Below, piece after piece: positions 53,083 to 64,000 of a stretch of DNA of 64,000 nt. Position 1 is the first letter of the stretch. Every line of letters begins with the position of its first letter. The translations under genes were made by a program, and so were the position numbers. Location: the NCBI GenBank assembly GCA_022315425.1, contig JAIUPT010000041.1, positions 1,798,001-1,862,000 on the forward strand, written 5' to 3'. The DNA comes from Pseudevernia furfuracea (taxonomy: Eukaryota > Ascomycota > Lecanoromycetes > Lecanorales > Parmeliaceae). A model generated the notes under the pieces. The model worked only from the letters and a program-made list of their open reading frames with translations, was not told the origin of the DNA and made no database searches.

Positions 53083-54918
53083 TCACCGTACAAAGCTCAT
53101 GTTACCTTTGCGGTCCTTCTCAATCTTGACATCCTTCTCACGCCGCTCAATGGTGACTTCATCATACTTGCTCGCCTTCCTATGCTCTTTCTCAATCTCT
53201 CTCTCGATCTTCAGCTTCTTCTTCTCCGCTTCAAGAGCTCGTATCTCAGCCTTAATGCTACGCTCGTCTCTGCTGTTGTTACGTTCTTTCTCACGGTGAG
53301 GAAGGACCAAAGCCAGAGGACCGTTGTGCATGGCATTGGACTCGCCGAATTCTTCTATGATCTCGCCGTGGCCGACAGACTTTGATCGATGGCGAGATTT
53401 GCTGCGGGTCGACCTCTTCTCAATTATAACCGAAGGTTCAGAGGGGCCGCTGCTACTGCTACTACTGGACTCGCTTTCAGACTCGCCGCCTCCCTCTGAA
53501 TGACCACCTTTCGTTGAATGACCGCCTTTTGTCGAATGGCCACCTTTTGTCGAATGGCCGCCTTTGACCGAATGGGCTCCTTTGGTTGAATGGCCACCGT
53601 GCGTAGATTTACCACCGCCGTGGTGAGACTTGCCGCCATGCATGGATTTCCCTCCATGAGTAGATTTTCCACCGTGAGTAGATTTCCCGCCATGAGTGGA
53701 CTTCGCACCGTGCTCGGAATGACCGCCACCATGCTCGGAAATCCCACCAGGAATAGCGCCACCCATAACGTCCCATTCGCGGACTGAGCGTGGCACTTCG
53801 GATGGCAGTGCTGGAACGACGATTTCTGGAATGACGATTTCGCGTCGCTCAATGATTTCCTCCGGTGGAGGAGGGGGAGCCTCGATCATGTATGTGGTGC
53901 GGCCTGGCTTGTACATAAGAGGGAATGACGAGAGAACATAAGAAGCAATTTTACTTACTTGCGCCACGATTCATCTCTTTGCTGACATTGATAACTTCAT
54001 CAATTCGGTCTTTATCCAAAGCCTTGAGGATGATGACCATGTCGCCCTGAACGTAAAAGATCAACCAGATTAACCATAATATTAATGAACACCATTGCTT
54101 ACCTCTTCCTCGAACGGATAGCCTAGCTCTATGATAGCTCGCTTGTTCACCAATTTCCCAGGCATTCTTGTTTTGCCTTTCCTAGGAAAGGGTTCTTCTT
54201 CTTCAACCTCAAAGCTCTCTTTCTCTTCGAATTCGGGTTCAACGCCTCTCCTTCTTCTGACCGTAGAAACCTCTCTCTCCTTATATCCTCTGAATTCTTC
54301 ATCACCGTAGTAGTCTGGTTCTGCAATCCTAATTTCTTCAAAGTCTCGTTCGTATCGGGGTGGGCTCCTCCTGCGTCTACCAGGACCTGGCATGGTAATA
54401 ACCTCAGGCGGTTCCCTGGGGTACCTAGGTAGCGGCTTCCGATCGAAAGTGTCTAGGCTACTCTGTCGGCGGATCAAGCCTGGCCTCGGAGGCGCTGGTC
54501 TCGCCTCGTAGGCCCTTCGCCCCAGTGGCTCTGGCCCCCTACTGGGACTCGCCTCAAAGCTATCGATGTCTTCTTCCTCGTAATACCGCGGCGGTCTGCC
54601 GCCTGACCTTCGAGCTGGTGGGCCGAATCTCTCTTCTTCGAAAAAGCGGTCTCTCTCCTCGAAACGTTCACCACGCGCAACGCGAGGAGGAGGGGATTGG
54701 AATTCTTCGACCGCAGTCTCGCGGCCGCCAGCTCGAGGTGGTGCATAGCGTTCATGCTCTTCGAAACGCTCACGCTCAATCACTTGACGTCCACCTCGTT
54801 CACGGTTGAAACGCTCCGCGTTCCAGCGTTCAGCACCGCCTCCATAATCACCATAGCGTGACATGGCAACTCGTTCTAGGGATGAGGAAAGAGGAGGAAG
54901 CGGAGTCTGGTGACTCAA
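53083..54918 (-). CDS. DUF8035-like protein with Gly/His/Lys repeat tract
   Basis: Exons are 54103-54918, 53959-54046 and 53083-53903, with introns of 56 and 55 bp, giving 574 aa. Starting at MSRYGDYGGG (54864) would give 556 aa. An Arg/Glu/Pro-rich N-terminal half (ERERFEEHERYAPP...) is followed by a small folded block across two splices: KRAIIELGYPFEEE-GDMVIILKALDKDRID-EVINVSKEMNRGA-SRTTYMIEAPPPPPEE. This resembles the fungal DUF8035 domain. Then comes a repeat tract of six-residue STHGGK and GGHSTK units (53495-53740), a poly-Ser/Glu patch, an RS-like stretch and a charged coiled coil. No enzymatic motif was seen; the function is unknown. Confidence 0.78.
53495..53740 (-). repeat. Coding minisatellite, 18-bp units
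   Basis: About a dozen 18-bp units encode (S-T-H-G-G-K) and (G-G-H-S-T-K) hexapeptides inside the DUF8035-like gene. Adjacent units are nearly identical, so copy number is likely to vary between strains. Confidence 0.85.
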
Positions 54919-55520
54919 AACAGCAGGGTCGAATGATTGATGTCCTTCAGCAGTGTGTTTGAGCGCTCAGGAAATTGTAGTCGATGACTCAATTCTGGTA
55001 ATTCAGACTGAAGGATGGAAGCGGACAATAGTAGCGAGTCTGGATAGCAACGTTAGTCTTCTACTCAACTCCAGTCTCGAGTTGTTGTTGGATTGGGGAT
55101 TTCGGCCTTGGAATCGAGATCACACGAGAATAATCCCACTTTCGATGACGCTACGTAAGGCTGGAGCTTATACTCGTATTTACCCACTCGATGCAACATC
55201 CTTTTTTCTATATCTCCACGACAACTAACTCTGAAGAGATGAACTTGTAGACAATGTTATTCATATTGTCCTGGAGGAGATATTCCGGCGCAAAAGACTT
55301 CTGCCAAAGTTATCCGTTAAAAAGATACAGCTGGTTCACTCATTTATGAGTTTGTAATTTTATCATACGAGTAGTCATCACATTGCAATCCGACATCAGC
55401 ATGAGGAGCGTTACCAAGATGTTCATTATACTATCTAATCTCAAGGCAGGTCTATAAGTACATTCAGCAACCAGACTATATATATTTTTTTGTTGGTGTT
55501 TCCCGGTGACCGCTCTGGAT
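54919..55520. other. Intergenic, about 600 bp
   Basis: Upstream region of the DUF8035-like gene and 3' side of the Ndt80-type gene. Nothing recognised. Confidence 0.55.
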
Positions 55521-57053
55521 CTATCCGAGAAAAGGCAGCGTTCGCGCCGAAACTCCGAAGTTCTGCTGGTGCTCGAGCAGCTTGCGGTCAAGGCGGGGAA
55601 GGGTCTCGCCGTTGACAGTACCACTCGGACGAGAGATCGATTGCGGAGTTACAGGGCCTGTATCGGTCCTGCGGCTCCCAGCCCCGTATGTGAGACTTGG
55701 GAGATGGGAGGAAGCCCGAGTGGACCGCCGGCTTGCTCCCTTCGCTCGTCTATCCCTCCGGTTTCGCGTGGTCGAGCCACCTTCGCTTCCATCTCCACGT
55801 CTGTCTCGGGGAGGTTTCCTTCCTTTGCGGTCATCGTCGCCAGTGTGGCCGTCTTTTTCCTGGAAGGACAAGGGACATCGACCCCGTACAACGAGCGGTT
55901 CTGACATTCTCGAGGCAATCACAAATCGTTCTGGTACTCCATCGACGATGATTTCTGCCTCGAGCTCGAGAAGAATGTGGTAGAACTGTTGGTCTGATCT
56001 TCTCGCGCCGTTGTTTTGCGTTGCAGCCCTGAACTGGTTCCTAGGGAAGGTGTGGTTCAAGGGCACGTTGAGGTTGTCGTGGCGGTCGCCTGTGGACTTT
56101 GGATAGAACCTTGTCGACTCTTTGAGCGGCTTCATCTTCTGTGGTTCTATTGGTGGAGGTTCTTGTCCTTCGTGCAAAGGTTTCCGCTTGGCGTTGAACA
56201 CCACGATCTTGATGTCTGGCCCATCCTCCCTCTCCACTACACCTCTCATGCACATGTAGAGGTTTTGGATTGGTGCCGGCTCGTGGTTGTCTCGATAGAG
56301 ATACAACGTTTCGTCCGGGGATGAGTCTGGCGGGGGGTTCAGACCGTAAGAAGCTTGAATGCCGAAATAGTTTCGGCGGTAAAGAATCAAGCAATTTACT
56401 TGTCTGGCGGCCTTTTTCTTCAACACAAATACTGCATTGATCGCCACTGGCACCTGTACACCCGCAGCATCGCGCATGTCTCCCTTCATCTTTGTGGCAT
56501 GGAAGTTAGGGGTACCCATTCCTATGGTGTCCGGGTGCCTTCCCCAACCACCTGAACCGTCATCCTCCAATTGACGATCCCAACTGTGATCGGAATCGCC
56601 TTCATTGCCAATGTCAAGTTCCGACTCGCTGACAGATTCTGCTCGTAGTGTGGGCATTGGAATCTGCCTGTGGAGAAGTCTGCTCGGATCCATGGTGGGA
56701 GGGGGCAAACGCGGAGCGGACCTGTCCCGGGTGGATGCGTAGCCACTATTGATCCCATACGCATTGCCCTGAGGCAAGAAAGGAGGCAATTCGTGTTGGC
56801 CTGTCGGCCAGCTTAGGTCTCGCAGCCGAGGACGAGTCGAATGCAACCAAGCGCCATCTGGGGGCATATAAGGAGCTTGGCTATTAAACCTGTCGAAAGG
56901 AAACATTTGTCGATCATCATGCCTGGCTAGCATCATGGGCCTCATTGGTGGCGAGCTCAGATGATGTTCACCTGCACCAGCTGTCTCTGCCAAACACCGA
57001 AATGGGGGTATATGGAAAGTATTCCCATTTGATGCGGACGGGTGTTGCAGCAA
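55521..57053 (-). CDS. Ndt80/PhoG-family transcription factor (XprG/VIB-1 type)
   Basis: An intron-free frame of 510 aa. The Ndt80 Ig-fold DNA-binding domain lies roughly at 190-395: INAVFVLKKKAARQVNCLIL, YLYRDNHEPAPIQNLYMCM, GPDIKIVVFNAKRKP, FYPKSTGDRHDNLNVPLNHT, ARRSDQQFYHILLELEAEI. The N-terminal region is Pro/Ser-rich; the C-terminal region is basic (GRKPPRDRRGDGSEGG). In filamentous fungi this group controls extracellular proteases, starvation response and heterokaryon-incompatibility death, and paralogues exist. Which paralogue this is cannot be told here. The large gene-free region upstream suggests a long leader and complex promoter. A start further upstream is possible. Confidence 0.88.
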   Translation of the reverse strand: MLQHPSASNGNTFHIPPFRCLAETAGAGEHHLSSPPMRPMMLARHDDRQMFPFDRFNSQAPYMPPDGAWLHSTRPRLRDLSWPTGQHELPPFLPQGNAYGINSGYASTRDRSAPRLPPPTMDPSRLLHRQIPMPTLRAESVSESELDIGNEGDSDHSWDRQLEDDGSGGWGRHPDTIGMGTPNFHATKMKGDMRDAAGVQVPVAINAVFVLKKKAARQVNCLILYRRNYFGIQASYGLNPPPDSSPDETLYLYRDNHEPAPIQNLYMCMRGVVEREDGPDIKIVVFNAKRKPLHEGQEPPPIEPQKMKPLKESTRFYPKSTGDRHDNLNVPLNHTFPRNQFRAATQNNGARRSDQQFYHILLELEAEIIVDGVPERFVIASRMSEPLVVRGRCPLSFQEKDGHTGDDDRKGRKPPRDRRGDGSEGGSTTRNRRDRRAKGASRRSTRASSHLPSLTYGAGSRRTDTGPVTPQSISRPSGTVNGETLPRLDRKLLEHQQNFGVSARTLPFLG

Positions 57054-59985
57054 AGTAGGATCTCCATTCCATCTTGCGTAGATACCGTACCTTAGCTCGT
57101 CCGTGTTCCTTGGCTCGTCCGTGTCATGGGCATCGTGGTAGCTTGCAGCCCTTGGGGGTCATTAATTAGTTTCGGAAACATCGGTAGCGCGACTCGTTTG
57201 AGGTGTATTCTCAGATGGTGCAAGCACAACGATTGAAGTTGCGTAAGGAGAGGGGAATGCCAGGTACCATGCCATGCATGTCAATGTTGAACACTGTCTA
57301 TGCGGCTTGTATAGTGCAAAAGGGAAAAGACGAGCGAACTATATGCGACAGAGCCCGTACACATTTGCATTTGTTCAAGGACTATACAAGAGGACAAAAG
57401 TGTAAATCATATAGATAAAGAGAAAATTGGGTGCCGGAATGAAATCGTCATGGGTGAGATTGTCAAACAACTCTCTGCGTTAGACTCACAATGTTTGTCT
57501 CAATCCCTCGGGTTGAGGAAGGGTTCTGTTTGGCCAACTTTTGCTGGGCTCCGGCGATGTTGCCACCAAACGCATCTCATGTGCAGGTTCTCGCATGTAC
57601 TCATGAGCTGGCCCCTCTTTGGTGTGAGCATGGCGTGCGAAGGTGTTTGGATTGGCTAGAATCGAAGGTATTAGCTCGAACGCCCCAGCTTAAAGACAAT
57701 AGACACTGTCAGAATGCCAGATCAAACACGCTTTCAATGGCCACGAAAGACTTGAGATCAACATATCGCTATTCTTTGCCCAGACCTCAATATCGCATGC
57801 AGGGAGACACGGACGCACAGGCAAGGTGCCAGAACAGGTGGCGTTGACAAAGGTAGAGGTGTTCAAAACTTCAAACAGAGCAGCAACAACGAGAAAGTCT
57901 CTAGGCTGTCTAACGCCTTTTATAGGGTGGTCATGTAATGCTTGATACAAAAATCTGCGGGTTGATGCCGAATAGCGACGTGGCAGCTTGCGTTATGCGA
58001 TAGCACAATCCTTGTAAAAGGCACAGCAGTGAAACGACAAGCTTTGACAGGGAGCAAACATGGCGCAGTGTGTACCGGTAACGGTATGTGCTTAGAGTTT
58101 TTCAAGACACCATGAAATCAACATTCTCTGCAGTGGGAAGGAACTCACAATCCATCCTTTTGTGGGCAAGGGGGGGATGTGTCGGAACAGGTATGGGTAG
58201 TTTGGTGAGTGGATCAAGGATTGGGATTGACATGGCCAGAGAAGGTTGTGATGTTACTGTCCTGAGAGATAGTGATGGGTAGGTCTTCGGCCGGCAGATG
58301 AGTGTCCAAGGCAGTTGTATGGAGCAGGTACCCGGGGGAGTCAACAGTTGAGCGTAACTGTGAAAGGGCGAAGGAAGAGGGTGTAGAGTAGAGGAGTTGG
58401 GAAGAGGATGAAGGGTCGACAGGTACGTCTCAGGGAGTCGGGGCAGAGAAAGCGAATGAGGGAAGACAAGTTCTTGAAAAGTATGTGGGTTCTTAACTGA
58501 TCATGATGTTCTATCTGGCAGCGGGGGACGAAGGTCTCTTATATGGCTCTGGTACGAGACGGCAAGTCTAGCATTACAAGCGTGATCTCCCCAGAGAGAA
58601 TGGCCATGAGGGATTTTCCATAATCCTATACGCCATTACCCCACCAAGACACATCAAAGGTAGCTCAGTGACAAGGTGGCAACAGTGAGCGGCGTGACCT
58701 CTCACCGGATCGGCCGCCTCTGGGAGGCTAGGCAAAAGCTAGCGTATGAAGGTCTAGCAAATGTACCCCATCCATGCGATCTAACTTGGGTGCATCTGGG
58801 AGCGTTGAGGGGTTCGTCATAGAGGCTGCTGATCAAGGGCTTCCCAACGGTTGAGTTGGTCATGGAGGCAAAGTTTCATGCACCTACATTGGATACTTGG
58901 AAGCATGCCTCAACATATTATCCGAGCCACTCATCAAGTCCAAATGTCGAGCAGGTTTCGGCCGGCTGCATGGTGGACTGGATATGGTGTCTGTAATTTG
59001 ATAACAGTGAAAAGGTGAGGCAGGATACTATAGCCGGTGTAAGGATGTATCAATTCCAGCTACCGATCACTGCTGATTATTTCCTTGTTTTCTGAGGACT
59101 ACTGCATAAACCATTGGTCTGACTCAAGAAAGGGTGCATACAATACAACGCTTGGATCTCGGCTACCATGGTACTTTCCTTTGCGGTAAGTCACTCCCCC
59201 AGATTTGTGGGGAAGGAAATGATAGAAAACGGAGCGAACCAAAAAAGAAGTGGGTCCAAGCTATTCAAGGTCCTTGACTTATTCTACTCTCGATACAGTA
59301 GGTACTTCGGTAGTGAACGCCAGCAACGGCCCTGGCCATAGAAGCGAAGCAAGGCAACCTAAAACGTCCAAGATAATGCAGTACGAACTATACACTGGCT
59401 GTGTTGAAGGCTTTGTGAATTATCAACGACAACGATTGCAATGGTAGAAAGATGTGGTTGAGGTAAGCGAAGGCAAATTTCATATCTTGTGCCCCTGTGC
59501 CCCTGTGCCACGGTGGCACGCTTACACTTAGACTTAAGGCAACACACAAGAGCAAGGTACAAAGGGAGAACGGGTAACTTGTCACTCTGTGTATCCGCAG
59601 CATGACAGGGAAAGGGTTCTCGGATTCTAATCCAGCCAGCCGAGACTAATTCTCCTATTCTCCTATTCTCCTAGCGCGAACTGCATACGAGGCTTACTAC
59701 AGGATGCGGAAGAGGAATAACAAAAAAGCGGGTGCATCGTGCATGATCCTTATTCCTTCAAGCCCTCCGCAATCGTCGGCTATCTTCCTGCACATCTCGT
59801 TCATTTCCGTACACTCGAGCAAGTTTCAGCCAGGCCACTTGTCCGGTTTCTCCGGGAAAATGAAAGAGGGATGCTATGCAAGACAGGGTTGCATGTGCGG
59901 AATCAAGACGGAGTGATCATGTTAGTTCACAGAGGTGATTCTGTTATTCTGTTATCTCCTCACCCTCGTACATCCTCGTACATGA

Positions 59986-60007
59986 AATTAATTACATGTA
60001 ATTAATT
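59986..60007. repeat. Perfect 22-bp palindrome
   Basis: The half-site aattaattaca is followed directly by its exact complement, with the centre at 59996/59997. The A/T-rich dyad could be a factor site or chance; it lies in the gene-free region. Confidence 0.8.
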
Positions 60008-60694
60008 GAAATTTATAGCGATCGGAACAAGGATCCGAACTTACTTACCTTAGAGAACGGAAGGCCCCGCCTCTTGCCCCAACTTTGATGCGCGGGAAGC
60101 AATCGTTTTGCATGGTGCTACCGCCTTCACTGCCACCTCCTCCGTCTTGTCTGCCCTCCCACATATTTCCTCACTCATCCTTCATCACTCATCTTCAAAG
60201 AGCCACGACTTTGGCTACACTGAGGCCTATGCGCCATCGGCTTTCTAAATTCATACCATTGCTCTCTTGTCCAGGCTGGCTAATGTCCATTGCCACAAGC
60301 GTTTCAAGTCCGTGCACTACTACTCCGTGGCTCCAGGCTTATTGGCTAGAAAGCAGATGACTGGTAAGGGAAGCCGCTAGAGTACAGGTAGGCAAATAAT
60401 TCCGTCGATCACGCACCGTATTTTAGTGTCTCTCCACATTGAGCGCTGAGACGCCGGGGAATCAGGGCGCGTTGAGCAGACACTGATAAGCGAGAAGAAA
60501 GAAGAAAATTTTCTAGCACCCACGTGCTTACGGTCGTCAGAGCAAGGTAGTGTTCGTAAGACTTAGCTAAAATTATGCAGCGTATGCAGGGTCAAAAGTA
60601 GAGAAAGAAAGAAAGAGAAGAAGAAAAAAGGGAAAAGGGAAAATTGTAATGCATTCAGGCTAACGCCCTCCCTGGAAGCTCTCAGCCGTGCCAA

Positions 60695-60740
60695 AGTATT
60701 GAAGGAAGTATTGAAAGAAGTATTGAAAAAAGCGTTGAAG
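60695..60740. repeat. 12-bp tandem repeat (gtattgaarraa)
   Basis: Three near-perfect units of gtattgaaggaa/gtattgaaagaa/gtattgaaaaaa and a partial fourth follow a purine-rich tract (60600-60650). Confidence 0.85.
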
Positions 60741-63480
60741 ATGAGCAGACGGCTCTCCACATGACTAGTGCCTCAAGTGTTCCTACCTACCTAATTCTAG
60801 CTATTGCTAAAACATCAATCTTACTGAGACTGATTATGATGAGCGGGAAGATACTACAACTAATTTCTTCACGAATGATGCCGTGAAAAGCGAACAGGAG
60901 CGAAGCTAGATCACCACCGATCGGCAATTTGACGAGCTGCACGGATTATCCGTCGAGAGACTGATGTCACGGTGGTGCTTGGCCGGGAGACAATATCAAG
61001 TTGCCGATATTGATATTACACATTCCTTCTTGTGCCGCGAGGTACGCAGCGTAAGTGCGTCAGCCTCTACCAAGAGTTACAACGATTGTCACGGATTTAT
61101 TTTTTCAGCTGAGCATGTGATGAAGCCTAATCCAGAGCGCAGCTGGTTAATCTTGCTGGCCGGTAAGCTTCGCATTCAGGATGGTCTAGCAACCATTGCC
61201 AGCTAATCGTTTCATAGTCTTTCCTTGAGCGATTTATTACTATGAGCTAGCAGACGAGCTCATCCTCTGCTCTTTTGGAATGCTCTAGATGCCATCGGCT
61301 GACCTGTTCCCAATATTTCCTTCCGACACCCTTTTCACATATCTCTTGCGATTGGCTGCCCTAAGAGTTCCCCCCTCTTTCGTTCTAACGAACCGAAGGA
61401 GATTTTACCTCCATATCAGAATTAAGCCCGAGCAATGCCCCAGCACTTTCCCAGGTGCCAGGCCAGCTTTGTGCTTTGACATAGCAGCTTTGAGAAACCC
61501 TGGTCTCCATTCCACCTTGTTGTTTCTCTTCATTACGTGCTCCGAAGCTGCCCTCTATTAATCATCTGTTAAGGTAGCCCAAGGCCCGCGATATTGACGC
61601 TATCACCGTGGTGTCGTGCGCAACCAGTGGGACAGCCAGTGTTTTGAAAGTTGCGGTGTTATCTGGCTCAAATGTGTAAGAGATAGTGTGGTGTCATCTT
61701 GGTAGCACACCGCCACACAGTCAATTTACTAGTACTGATACCGTAATCAGGCTGTCTCGAATCCTTGAAGGCAAGATTTCGCCCAGCGAGATGTGACCAG
61801 TTCAAGGTCTGTACGAAAGGCCATTCCTGGGCTGTAACGACGGATTGTTGACAACATTCGAAAGTTTCATCGAAGAGTCGATCACGCGAAACAAGTATCA
61901 TCAAATTCGATTCTTGACCTTACACACGACTACGTAGAAAATGTACTGACGGTGTGCACAGTGCGATGTTGTGTGGCCTCGAAAACGACGCTGTTGACAG
62001 AGTTGCGGGCCTTCAAGCAGGCAAGACTTTAGCCTACAGTTGTCATGTCCAGGATAAGGCTAACATATTATCGTGCAGACACACTCCGACCTGGTGATCT
62101 GCATGCCCTGACCTTTCTCCAAGCACAAGACTCAGTGTGTCCTAAAAATTCGAATTGAATCTGCTACGGGACAGCTCCGGAAAAGAGCTACCAGGCGGAG
62201 AGAACAAGAAATCCTAGAGATGTTTACTAAGGGTTCTGAGAAATCGTTTGGTGGGAACAACAGCCACAGAACTCCCGACCATTCTAGGGAAAACTATCCA
62301 ACAACTTGCTCATTCCCTCCTAGTAATGCCACGAGAGGATTACGATGCGCCCTTGGAAGAGAGAATTTTGCTACAAAGACGGGCAGATACTTCTGGGTTT
62401 TGACCTCCAGCCCTCATCGCACGGGACTGTGAAAAGGTGAACCGATCTTTTGAGTCCAGCTATTCACGAATGGAGAGTGCGATGCAAGATGGACTGATGG
62501 CCTTCTACCTGCGGACAGTAGCTTCACCTATGCGCATCATTCTACAGAATTGAACATATTCAATATACTTCCTGCGGAGAAGCGGGAGCCATCGGTCGCT
62601 TCTTTATGATCTGCCCATTTGGTGATCCGTGATTCAGAACAGACTTGATCAAACAGTGGACGGATGTTATCACGAAAAGCGATTCCAGCGACCTCGTTGT
62701 GTCCGTTGGAAGGCTTTCTACGTCTTTGGATAAAGCTGGAATGATGTATCCAGAGAAGGGCGTTAGCTAGAGCAACGAGTAATTAAGTCCTTACTATCCA
62801 CATCTCACCCTGATTCTCCTGACACATTACTGGTTCTGCAGCCCCTCTCCAGAATTTACTTCCTTCGCTTACCCATCGAGCTGCATCAATAAATCCCTTC
62901 TTGACTCCATCGGTCTCCCAAAAGCCTCATGAACCGGTCGTCAAATCGTTGGGTCTTACATCGTGACGGTGCGCACACAGCCATCATCGTTGATTCTCCT
63001 TGACGTGCTCTGACTCTTCATCTCCCAGTTTCTCGACAGTATTCTACATCAATTGATCAGACCGGTAGAACTAAAAAGTTTTCAATGTGGAAGGTTGGGA
63101 GCCACATCTGCTGCTGAATTTAGTGGTTTTTTTTTGGTTACTGGTGTGTATATCGTAAGGTCCACATATCTCTCCTTCCCATCCCATTCAGACCTTCCAA
63201 TAGGTCATGGGCCCGTGCAGCGCAGCTGCGGGGGAGGACCTTCTGTGTACAAATTGGTGTACACATTGTACGAACAATTCTCGCACATACTTTCACGCCC
63301 GTCACGCTTCACAAAGAGACGGTAGCTGAGGCCTCATCTTCAGAGAGATCAAGGACTAGGTGTCAGGGATTGTAGTGGAGGATCTTAGCCAGGGGGGAAG
63401 GGGAACATCTCGCAGCAAGCCCTACTACCATGGCGCAGGCCCACGAACAGATCTCAATCAGGAGACCCCAACGGCAACCA

Positions 63481-63884
63481 AAAGCCCTGATCTCTCAAGC
63501 ACAAAGCCCCACTCTCCTAGGCACAAAACCCTACCACGACCTAGGCACAGTCAGGAGAAAAGGCCCCAACGGCAACAAAAAGCCCGACCTACGTCGTAGG
63601 CAACATACAATCAGTCAATCAACGAAAGCACTCCAGAAGCCCTAACCCCCGTAGGCGCACACACGGTCAAGGACATCACCGAGAACACGGCTGGACCTCG
63701 AACTAAAGCCCTACACTCGGAGGCATACATACATTTAATCAATCAATCAATCAGCAACGGAGGCACAACCGGACCGGCCCAAACCCTACCAGAGTGAGTA
63801 GGCACACCCAGTGAATCAAAAGCAGTGAAGGCAAAAAGCGGAAGGTGATATGATACAAAGCCCCGTTCAGCGTGCAGGCATCAC
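63481..63884. repeat. Diverged interspersed repeat (aagccct...taggca)
   Basis: A motif pair, aaagccc(t)ac followed 8-12 bases later by (g)taggca(c/t)a, recurs at least six times, for example near 63501-63523, 63525-63550, 63577-63603, 63637-63660, 63711-63728 and 63779-63810. Spacing is irregular (25-70 bp) and aatc runs lie between. It looks like an old, decaying minisatellite. Confidence 0.6.
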
Positions 63885-64000
63885 GATCCCATGGCAAGCA
63901 ATAATGGGGGGATCGATGGCAGGAAAATCAAGCAAAGATCAAGGACGGCAGGTGTCACGGACAACACGGAAAGTTTGGATCAAGGGATCCAGAGTGCATG

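Larger units (their letters stand above)
57054..64000. other. About 7 kb without a recognisable gene
   Basis: Frames in all six phases are short and none resembles a known family. The part nearest 57053 is probably the promoter and long 5' leader of the Ndt80-type gene, including small upstream frames. Elsewhere there are simple repeats, for example a tctcctatt run near 59650-59673, a gcccctgt duplication near 59489-59506, and the entries below. No tRNA, rRNA or transposase remnant was recognised. Confidence 0.55.

Noticed and set aside
52621..53385. 254-codon plus-strand frame
   Set aside because: It lies opposite the well-supported DUF8035-like gene for much of its length. Its Leu/Ser-rich part is the antisense of a charged coiled coil.
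59475..59525. gcccctgt duplication with gtgccacggtggcac dyad as a terminator or element end
   Set aside because: Isolated short repeat with no gene or partner repeat nearby.
1..64000. CRISPR arrays, bacterial operons or insertion sequences
   Set aside because: The sequence is clearly spliced fungal nuclear DNA. No regularly spaced repeats or transposase frames were seen.

Overview
The window is nuclear DNA of a filamentous ascomycete (Pezizomycotina). The evidence is gene-dense sequence on both strands, spliceosomal introns mostly 46-70 bp long with CTRAY-type branch sites, and fungus-specific proteins (fused LeuC-LeuD isopropylmalate dehydratase, Sch9-type kinase, Nur1, Rot1, Ndt80/PhoG factor, DUF8035-like protein). 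Class is not settled. A family of 145-159 b introner-like introns, best known from Dothideomycetes, is a hint only. All gene models were spliced by hand from the sequence; each model called here as complete sums to a whole number of codons.

Layout. 1-517: 5' part of a GPR1/FUN34/YaaH acetate-transporter gene, cut by the window edge. 2.5-8.2 kb: LEU1 (with a CCG-N4-CGG Leu3-type site upstream), ALG7 and SEH1. 8.3-10.9 kb: an uncharacterised disordered protein with C-terminal hydrophobic helices and a puzzling overlapping frame. 11.7-14.9 kb: NUR1, VMA7, NPC2. 16.6-24.99 kb: SET3, MTR10, SmE, FAU1. 25.4-31.2 kb: ROT1, a 63-aa membrane protein, a long-chain acyl-CoA synthetase and an RKM5-like methyltransferase. 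31.9-35.3 kb: two uncharacterised genes. 35.7-43.0 kb: PGI1, SCH9, ADA2. 43.2-52.4 kb: a WD40 gene with unusual introns, SSC1, a BAR-domain gene, ARV1. 53.1-57.05 kb: a DUF8035-like repeat protein and an Ndt80/XprG/VIB-1-type factor. 57.05-64 kb: about 7 kb with no recognisable gene, probably the large regulatory upstream region of the Ndt80-type gene plus diverged short repeats.

The genes are mostly core housekeeping functions: leucine synthesis, N-glycosylation and ER folding (ALG7, ROT1), nuclear envelope and transport (SEH1, NUR1, MTR10), chromatin (SET3, ADA2), lipid handling (NPC2, FAA, ARV1) and nutrient signalling and sugar metabolism (SCH9, PGI1). There is no sign of a secondary-metabolite cluster, CRISPR array or intact transposon.

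The most unusual signal is a family of at least five, probably six, related introns of 145-159 b in three unrelated genes. Four lie in one WD40 gene, where two sit back to back around a single-nucleotide exon. Also notable are two GC-AG introns and the two-frame region at 8.86-9.65 kb.
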